A stretch of DNA of 33,143 bases. It comes from Rhodobacter sp. (GTDB taxonomy: Bacteria; Pseudomonadota; Alphaproteobacteria; Rhodobacterales; Rhodobacteraceae). Location of the stretch: assembly GCA_022340385.1 (NCBI GenBank), contig JAJDOB010000235.1, positions 1-33,143 on the forward strand. Reading direction: 5' to 3'. Below, in pieces: positions 27,137 to 33,143 of this stretch. Numbering within the stretch: position 1 is the stretch's first letter; every line of letters begins with the position of its first letter. The notes beneath the pieces were generated by a model that was not told the origin of the DNA, ran no database searches, and saw only the letters and a program-made list of their open reading frames with translations. Both the position numbers and the translations under genes were made by a program.

Positions 27137-28558
27137 TCAGGCCGCAGAGCCGCCCACCGTCAGCCCGCCGATCAGCAGCGTCGGCTGGCCGACGCCCACC
27201 GGCACCCACTGGCCCGCCTTGCCGCAGTTGCCGATGCCGGGATCCAGCGCCATGTCATTGCCGATGGCCTTGATCCGGCGCATCGCCGCCGGGCCGTCGC
27301 CGATCAGCGTCGCGCCCTTGACCGGCGCGCCGATCCTGCCGTTCTTCACGCGGTAGGCCTCGGTGCAGGAAAACACGAATTTTCCGTTGGTGATGTCGAC
27401 CTGCCCGCCGCCGAACCCGACCGCATAGATGCCGTCCTTCAGATCGGCGACAATATCGCCCGGATCCGCATCGCCGCCCAGCATGTAGGTGTTGGTCATC
27501 CGCGGCATCGGAATATGGGCATAGCTTTCGCGCCGCCCGTTGCCGGTGGGTTCCACCCCCATCAGCCGGGCATTCTGGCGGTCCTGCATGTAGCCGACCA
27601 GAATGCCGTCCTCGATCAGCACATTGCGCCCGCTGGGCGTGCCCTCGTCATCGACGGACAGGCTGCCGCGCCGGTCGGGTATCGTGCCGTCATCCAGAAC
27701 CGTGACCCCACTTGCCGCCACCTGCTGCCCCATAAGCCCCGAAAAGGCAGAGGTCTGCTTGCGGTTGAAATCGCCTTCCAGCCCGTGCCCCACGGCCTCG
27801 TGCAGCAGGATACCGGGCCAGCCGGCCCCAAGGACGACATCCATCTCGCCGGCCGGAGCGGGCTCTGCGTCCAGGTTGACAAGGGCGATGCGCAGCGCCT
27901 CGCGGGTGGTGGCCTGCCAGTGGTCGCGGTCGATCAGCCCGCCCAGACCCAGCCGCCCGCCGCCGCCCATGCCGCCGGATTCGCGGCGCCCGTCCTGCTC
28001 GACGATCACCGAAACGCTCAGCCGGGTCATCGGCCGGGCGTCGCGCACCGATTGCCCCTCGGGGCGCAGAATCTCGACTTCCTGCATCGAGGCGGCCAGC
28101 GTCGCGGACACCTGCACCACGCGCGCGTCCAGATCGCGGGCATAGGCGTCGATCTCGCGCAGGGTCTCGATTTTCACCGGAAAGGCGAAATCGTCCATCG
28201 GATTGTCGTCGGAATACAGGCGCAGATTCGTCGGGCGCGGGGCCATGGCCATCGTGCCGCCGCCATCGCCGACGGCCAATCGCGCGGTTTCGACCGCCCG
28301 GGTCAGCGCCGCCTGCGAAATCTCGCTGGAATGGGCGTAGCCGGCGGTCTCGCCGCGCACTGCCCGCAGCCCGAATCCTTCCGAGGCATCGTAGCTGGCG
28401 GTCTTGACCCGGCCATCGTCGAACGAGATCACTTCGGACCGGCGGCGTTCCAGAAACAGCTCGCCGTCGTCGGCACCGGCACAGGCGGCGCGCAGCCGCG
28501 ACAGGGCCGCGTCGCGGTCCAGAACCGTTTCGAAGGGTCGAAAAGGGGCGTCTGTCAT
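27137..28558 (-). CDS. tldD: Metalloprotease TldD
   Basis: MTDAPFRPFETVLDRDAALSRL start; GWPGILLHEAVGHGLEGDFNRKQTSAFSG (HExxxH); TNTYMLGGDADPGDIVADLKDGIYAVGFGGGQVDITNGKFVFS. Confidence 0.95.
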   Translation of the reverse strand: MTDAPFRPFETVLDRDAALSRLRAACAGADDGELFLERRRSEVISFDDGRVKTASYDASEGFGLRAVRGETAGYAHSSEISQAALTRAVETARLAVGDGGGTMAMAPRPTNLRLYSDDNPMDDFAFPVKIETLREIDAYARDLDARVVQVSATLAASMQEVEILRPEGQSVRDARPMTRLSVSVIVEQDGRRESGGMGGGGRLGLGGLIDRDHWQATTREALRIALVNLDAEPAPAGEMDVVLGAGWPGILLHEAVGHGLEGDFNRKQTSAFSGLMGQQVAASGVTVLDDGTIPDRRGSLSVDDEGTPSGRNVLIEDGILVGYMQDRQNARLMGVEPTGNGRRESYAHIPMPRMTNTYMLGGDADPGDIVADLKDGIYAVGFGGGQVDITNGKFVFSCTEAYRVKNGRIGAPVKGATLIGDGPAAMRRIKAIGNDMALDPGIGNCGKAGQWVPVGVGQPTLLIGGLTVGGSAA

Positions 28559-28741
28559 GGCGGTAAGGTCCTGGTTTGCTTGATCTGCGTCAAAAAAGCG
28601 GCTGAATGCCGCAATGGAATAGCTTGAGAGCCAGTCCACAATATGGTTTCACCACGCCAAGACACAATGGGATTCCGTCCGATCACGCGGTGCCCCGGAA
28701 ACCTGGCGGTGACTTGCCGCCAAGTCGAACAGGAAATGGAC

Positions 28742-29617
28742 ATGCGTCTGAACACGATCTTCTCGGGCCTCGCGGCCGCACTCACGGCAACTCTCGCAAG
28801 CGGCGCGGCCTTTGCGCAGGACGGGATCGAGGGCCTGAAAACCATTGGCAAGCCGGTGTCGGGCAAGATGGGCTTTCAGCCCGCCGCGACCGAACTGGCG
28901 CGCGACATCCATTGGCTGGACGGGATGGTGCTGATCATCATCACGGTGATCACGCTGTTCGTGACGCTGCTGCTGGCCATCGTCATCCTGCGCTACAACC
29001 GGCGCGCCAATCCGACGCCGGCGACATTCACCCACAATTCGCCGATCGAGGTGGCGTGGACGATTATTCCGATCGTCATCCTTGTGTGCATCGGCGCGTT
29101 CTCGCTGCCGGTGCTGTTCAAACAGCAGGAAATCCCGGTCGGCGACATCACCATCAAGGCGACCGGATACCAGTGGTACTGGGGCTATGAATATGTCGAC
29201 GAGGGCCTGTCATTCGAGGCATTCATGCTGGGCCGTGACGGGCTGAAGGCCGCCGGCTATGCGCCGGACGAATACCTTCTGGCCACCGACAACGCGCTGG
29301 TGATCCCGACCGGCAAGACGATCGTGGTGCAGGTGACCGGGTCCGATGTGATCCATTCGTGGACGGTTCCCGCCTTCGGCGTGAAGCAGGATGGCGTCCC
29401 GGGCCGCCTGGCGCAGCTTTGGTTCAAGGTCGACGAGGGCAACGAGGGCATCTATTTCGGCCAGTGCTCGGAACTTTGCGGCAAGGATCACGCCTATATG
29501 CCGATCACCGTCAAGGCGGTCTCGCAGGAACAATACGATACCTGGCTGGCCGGCCCGGCCCAGGAATTCGCGGTTGACCGGCGCGCGCCGGTCCTCAACG
29601 TGGCTTCGGCAGACTGA
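28742..29617 (+). CDS. ctaC: Cytochrome c oxidase subunit II
   Basis: CuA motif region [21 protein letters not shown]; two TMs; start at MRLNTIF (28742, AGGAA upstream) or MDMR (28736). Confidence 0.95.
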   Translation: MRLNTIFSGLAAALTATLASGAAFAQDGIEGLKTIGKPVSGKMGFQPAATELARDIHWLDGMVLIIITVITLFVTLLLAIVILRYNRRANPTPATFTHNSPIEVAWTIIPIVILVCIGAFSLPVLFKQQEIPVGDITIKATGYQWYWGYEYVDEGLSFEAFMLGRDGLKAAGYAPDEYLLATDNALVIPTGKTIVVQVTGSDVIHSWTVPAFGVKQDGVPGRLAQLWFKVDEGNEGIYFGQCSELCGKDHAYMPITVKAVSQEQYDTWLAGPAQEFAVDRRAPVLNVASAD

Positions 29618-29621
29618 TCTG

Positions 29622-29656
29622 GTCGGGCCGGGCGTGGATCAACACGCCAGGCCCGA
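29622..29656 (+). terminator. Strong hairpin directly after the ctaC stop (attenuator, stabiliser or terminator-like, no T tract)
   Basis: GTCGGGCCGGGCGTG-GATCAA-CACGCCAGGCCCGAC, one mismatch in a 15-bp stem. Confidence 0.5.
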
Positions 29657-29670
29657 CAAACCGACGCAGG

Positions 29671-29688
29671 GTGCGTGACGTCACGCAC
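29671..29688. promoter_or_regulatory. 18-bp perfect palindrome upstream of ctaB
   Basis: GTGCGTGACGTCACGCAC is its own reverse complement; ends 18 bp before the ctaB ATG (29707). Confidence 0.45.
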
Positions 29689-29706
29689 TCCCCTTGAAAG
29701 AAGACG

Positions 29707-30639
29707 ATGACCGACACCAACGCCAGCGCATTTCAACACGAGGCCGGGTTTGGCGATTATTTCGCCTTGCTGAAGCCGCGCGTGATGTCGCTGGTGATCT
29801 TCACCGCTTTCGTCGGGCTGCTGGTGGCCCCGGTTTCGGTGCACCCGGTGATCGGTCTCTGCTCGATCCTGTTCATCGCCATCGGGGCAGGGGCCTCTGG
29901 TGCGCTGAACATGTGGTGGGACGCCGACATCGACGCGGTGATGAAACGCACCGCCAATCGTCCGGTGCCCGCGGGCCGGGTGACGGCGGACGAGGCGCTG
30001 GCCATCGGGCTGGCGCTGTCGGTGATGTCGGTGGTTTTCCTGGCGCTGGCCGCCAACATTCTGGCGGCCGGGCTGCTGGCCTTCACGATCTTCTTCTACG
30101 CCGTCATCTACACCATGCTGCTGAAGCGCTGGACGCCGCAGAACATTGTCATCGGCGGTGCCGCCGGGGCGTTTCCGCCGATGATCGGCTGGGCCGTGGC
30201 CACCGGGGGCGTTTCGCTGGAATCGGTCCTGATGTTCGCGCTGATCTTCATGTGGACGCCGCCGCATTTCTGGGCGCTGGCGCTGTTCATGAAGGGCGAC
30301 TACGACAAGGCGCGCGTGCCGATGCTGACCGTCACCCACGGCCGCCGCGTCACCCGCAACCACATTCTGGTCTACACCGTTCTGCTGGTGCCGGTCGCGA
30401 TCGGACTGGGCCTGACCAGCATCGGCGGGCCGGTCTATCTGGCCGCCGCGGTGCTGATGAACGCCTGGTTCCTGAAAGGCGCCGTCGATATCTGGCGCCG
30501 CGACGAGACCGCCGCCGACGCCGACGCCTACAGGACCGAGAAATCCGTGTTCCGTTTCTCGATCCTGTATCTGTTCCTGCATTTCGGAATGCTGCTGGTC
30601 GAGGCGACGCTGCGTGGCTTCGGGCTGGGAGGCTGGTAA
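29707..30639 (+). CDS. ctaB: Protoheme IX farnesyltransferase
   Basis: YFALLKPRVMSLVIFTAFVGL, NMWWDADIDAVMKRTANRPVPAGRV, MWTPPHFWALALF. Confidence 0.96.
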   Translation: MTDTNASAFQHEAGFGDYFALLKPRVMSLVIFTAFVGLLVAPVSVHPVIGLCSILFIAIGAGASGALNMWWDADIDAVMKRTANRPVPAGRVTADEALAIGLALSVMSVVFLALAANILAAGLLAFTIFFYAVIYTMLLKRWTPQNIVIGGAAGAFPPMIGWAVATGGVSLESVLMFALIFMWTPPHFWALALFMKGDYDKARVPMLTVTHGRRVTRNHILVYTVLLVPVAIGLGLTSIGGPVYLAAAVLMNAWFLKGAVDIWRRDETAADADAYRTEKSVFRFSILYLFLHFGMLLVEATLRGFGLGGW

Positions 30640-30827
30640 TGGCGATCAAGGCAGAACATGAAATCCACAAGCGCCGGTTCTCGCGCAATCTTGGCGTCGG
30701 ACTGGCGCTGACCGGGTTTGCGGCGCTGATGTTCGCGCTCAGCATCGTGAAAATCACCTCGCTGGGCGGCCCGATCCAGGGGTTCGACCATGTCGCGCGC
30801 CCCGAACTCACCGAGATCGTCAAATGA
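30639..30827 (+). CDS. Small single-TM protein between ctaB and ctaG
   Basis: TAATG overlap with ctaB and ATGA overlap with ctaG; 62 aa MAIKAEHEIHKRRFSRNLGVGLALTGFAALMFALSIVKITSLGGPIQGFDHVARPELTEIVK. Confidence 0.8.
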   Translation: MAIKAEHEIHKRRFSRNLGVGLALTGFAALMFALSIVKITSLGGPIQGFDHVARPELTEIVK

Positions 30828-31399
30828 GACTGCAGGGCGCGCACAAGACCGCCGCGCAGGCCGCCGGCGTGGTCCTGCTGATGGGCTCGTTGGCCTGGGC
30901 GTCGGTGCCGTTCTACAACTGGTTCTGCCGCGTCACCGGTTTTGGCGGCGTGCCGCTGGTGTCGGCGGACGGCAGCGACGTCGTGCTGGACCAGACCATC
31001 ACCATCCGGTTCGACGCCTCTGTCGCACGCGACATGCCCTGGCAGTTCCACCCGGTGGAGCGTACGATGGAAATCCGGATCGGAGAGACCGGGCTGGCCT
31101 TCTACGAGGCCTACAATCCCACCGATCGCCCGATTGCCGGATCGGCCAGCTATAACATCACACCCTACGAGGCGGGCGGGTTCTTTACCAAGATCGACTG
31201 TTTCTGCTTCGAGCAGCAGGTGCTGCAACCCGGCGAACGCGCGCAGTTGCCCGTCACATTCTATGTCGACCCCGAAATAGTGACGGATCGCGACGCAAAA
31301 CACGTGCAACAGATCACGCTCAGCTATACGTTCTACGAAATCGAACTGCCCAAGGCACAGGCCGCGCTGGCCACGCCGACCGGTACAGACTACAACTAA
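30824..31399 (+). CDS. ctaG: Cytochrome c oxidase assembly protein CtaG/Cox11
   Basis: VPFYNWFCRVTGFGG, FFTKIDCFCFEQQVLQPGERAQLPVTFYVDPEI (CFCF copper motif). Confidence 0.96.
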   Translation: MRLQGAHKTAAQAAGVVLLMGSLAWASVPFYNWFCRVTGFGGVPLVSADGSDVVLDQTITIRFDASVARDMPWQFHPVERTMEIRIGETGLAFYEAYNPTDRPIAGSASYNITPYEAGGFFTKIDCFCFEQQVLQPGERAQLPVTFYVDPEIVTDRDAKHVQQITLSYTFYEIELPKAQAALATPTGTDYN

Positions 31400-31423
31400 G
31401 CTCCAGACGAGGGACCGCTCAAA

Positions 31424-32242
31424 ATGGCGCATGAAAAGAACCACGACTACCATATCCTGAACCCCTCCGTCTGGCCATTCGCGGGGGCCTTGTCCGGCTT
31501 CGTGATGCTGGCGGGCTTTGTGTTCATGGTCTCGCCTAGGGTCGAGAACAACCACCCCTGGCTGTTCCTGATCGGGCTTGCCGGCGTGCTGTACGTGATG
31601 TTCGCCTGGTGGTCGGATGTCATCGAAGAGGCCCACCAGGGCGATCACACGCCGGTCGTCGCCATCGGCCTGCGCTACGGCTTCTTGATGTTCATCATGT
31701 CCGAGGTGATGTTCTTCGCCGCCTGGTTCTGGAGCTTCTTCAAGCACGCCTTGTACCCGATGAACCCGGACGGGCTCAGCCCGCTGGTCGATGGCGTCTG
31801 GCCGCCCGCCGGTATCGAAACCTTCGACCCGTGGCACCTGCCGCTGATGAACACGCTGATCCTGCTGTGCTCGGGCTGTGCCGCGACCTGGGCGCACCAC
31901 GCGATTGCCCATGACAACAATCGCAAGGATCTGGTCAACGGGCTGATCCTGGCGGTGCTTCTGGGCGTCATGTTCACGGTGTTCCAGGCCTATGAATACA
32001 GCCATGCCGCCTTTGGGTTCTCGGGCAATATCTATGGCGCCAACTTCTTCATGGCGACCGGCTTTCACGGCTTCCACGTTCTGATCGGCACGATCTTCCT
32101 GACGGTCTGCCTGTTCCGCGCGCTGGCCGGGCATTTCACGCCCGAACGCCACATCGGATTCGAGGCCGCAGCCTGGTACTGGCACTTCGTCGACGTGGTC
32201 TGGCTGTTCCTGTTCGCGGCGGTCTACATCTGGGGCGGCTGA
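31424..32242 (+). CDS. ctaE: Cytochrome c oxidase subunit III
   Basis: [76 protein letters not shown]. Confidence 0.97.
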   Translation: MAHEKNHDYHILNPSVWPFAGALSGFVMLAGFVFMVSPRVENNHPWLFLIGLAGVLYVMFAWWSDVIEEAHQGDHTPVVAIGLRYGFLMFIMSEVMFFAAWFWSFFKHALYPMNPDGLSPLVDGVWPPAGIETFDPWHLPLMNTLILLCSGCAATWAHHAIAHDNNRKDLVNGLILAVLLGVMFTVFQAYEYSHAAFGFSGNIYGANFFMATGFHGFHVLIGTIFLTVCLFRALAGHFTPERHIGFEAAAWYWHFVDVVWLFLFAAVYIWGG

Positions 32243-32252
32243 GCCGGCAATC

Positions 32253-32276
32253 GTCCGGGGCTGAAAAGCCCCGGAC
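32253..32276. terminator. Perfect hairpin after ctaE
   Basis: GTCCGGGGCT-GAAA-AGCCCCGGAC, 10-bp stem with GAAA loop. Confidence 0.5.
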
Positions 32277-32289
32277 AAAACGCATATGC

Positions 32290-32315
32290 AAAGCGCGCCC
32301 CCCGGGCGCGCTTTT
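32290..32315 (+). terminator. Rho-independent terminator downstream of ctaE
   Basis: AAAGCGCGCCC-CCC-GGGCGCGCTTTT hairpin ending in T tract. Confidence 0.75.
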
Positions 32316-32334
32316 CCATTAGCGAAAGATCGCG

Positions 32335-33009
32335 ATGACAAGACGCATGATCCTGCCGCTGCTGTTCGGCCTGTTCGGCACCGCCATCCTGATCGGCCTG
32401 TGTGTCTGGCAGGTGCAGCGGCTGGCGTGGAAGCAGGCGATGCTGGCAGAGATCGAGGCGCGGATCAGCGCCGCGCCGGTGGCCCTGCCCGAAGCTCCCG
32501 ACCCGGTGCACGACCGCTACCTGCCGGTTTCCGCCACGGGCGTGCTGACCGGCGAAAGGCTGCTGGTGCTGGCCTCGGTCCGCCAGACCGGCGCGGTCTA
32601 CCGGGTGATCTCGGTGCTGGAAACAAACGGCCGGCGGGTTCTGGTCGACCGCGGGACGATCCCGGTCCAGGATGGCGGACCGGCCAGCGCCACGGGCGCG
32701 GTTTCGGTCATCGGCAACCTGCACTGGCCCGAAGAAACCGACCGGTTCACGCCCGCACAGGATCCCGGGACCGGCCTGCTGTTCGCGCGCGACGTGCCCG
32801 AAATGGCGGCGCTGCTGACCAGCGAACCGGTGCTGATCGTGGCGCGCGCGGTGTCGCCCGCCGACCCCGGGGTCACTCCGCTGCCGGTCGGGACCGAGGG
32901 CATACCCAACGACCACCTGACCTACGCGATCACATGGTTTTTGCTTGCCCTTGTCTGGGCGGGGATGACAGCGTTCCTGCTGTGGCGTATCAGGGCGCGA
33001 ACCGCATAG
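32335..33009 (+). CDS. SURF1-family cytochrome oxidase biogenesis protein
   Basis: N-terminal TM LFGTAILIGLCVWQVQRLAWKQAML; VLVDRGTIPVQ; PNDHLTYAITWFLLALVW C-terminal TM. Confidence 0.92.
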   Translation: MTRRMILPLLFGLFGTAILIGLCVWQVQRLAWKQAMLAEIEARISAAPVALPEAPDPVHDRYLPVSATGVLTGERLLVLASVRQTGAVYRVISVLETNGRRVLVDRGTIPVQDGGPASATGAVSVIGNLHWPEETDRFTPAQDPGTGLLFARDVPEMAALLTSEPVLIVARAVSPADPGVTPLPVGTEGIPNDHLTYAITWFLLALVWAGMTAFLLWRIRARTA

Positions 33010-33023
33010 AGGCAAAATATTTC

Positions 33024-33143
33024 ATGCGTTACGTTTCGACACGGGGCAAGGCCCCGATCCTGAGCTTCGAAGAGGCGATGCTGACCGGGCTGGCCCGCGA
33101 CGGCGGGCTGTATCTGCCAGAGACCATCCCGCAGATGGGCACC
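33024..33143 (+). CDS. thrC: Threonine synthase, N-terminal fragment truncated by window edge
   Basis: MRYVSTRGKAPILSFEEAMLTGLARDGGLYLPETIPQMGT. Confidence 0.9.
   Translation, partial: MRYVSTRGKAPILSFEEAMLTGLARDGGLYLPETIPQMGT

Noticed and set aside
30350-32341. 663-aa minus-strand ORF
   Set aside because: Antisense to ctaB/ctaG/ctaE, which have clear family motifs; composition is shadow-like.
1-33143. CRISPR arrays, tRNA/rRNA genes, transposases, phage genes
   Set aside because: No regular spaced repeats, tRNA-like cloverleaf, rRNA or integrase/transposase sequences recognised by eye.

Overview
GC-rich chromosomal window that looks alphaproteobacterial (Rhodobacteraceae-like); this is inferred from gene content and protein sequence only, as no search was run. 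From left to right: (i) partial ligase-associated DEXH helicase; (ii) a winged-helix/AAA+-like ATPase; (iii) a GT-C-like polytopic membrane protein followed by a tandem palindromic repeat; (iv) a Tad/Flp pilus locus on the minus strand: two Flp pilins, CpaB/RcpC, CpaC/RcpA, OmpA-like lipoprotein, CpaE/TadZ, CpaF/TadA, TadB, TadC, two TPR lipoproteins and a prepilin peptidase; (v) a lytic transglycosylase overlapping a HAD-UbiA fusion gene; (vi) convergent SDR (DprE2-like), FAD oxidase (DprE1-like) and flippase-like genes, which together resemble a decaprenyl-phosphoryl-arabinose (DPA) module; (vii) 3-oxoacid CoA-transferase subunits A and B, topA, a decayed gene, dprA and tldD; (viii) a cytochrome c oxidase operon (ctaC, ctaB, small ORF, ctaG, ctaE, SURF1) and the start of thrC. 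The most interesting lead is a Tad pilus locus flanked by a GT-C-like protein on one side and a DPA-like module plus flippase on the other. This suggests, without proof, arabinofuranosylation of the pilus or another envelope component. The two Flp paralogues have identical mature proteins and differ only in the leader.
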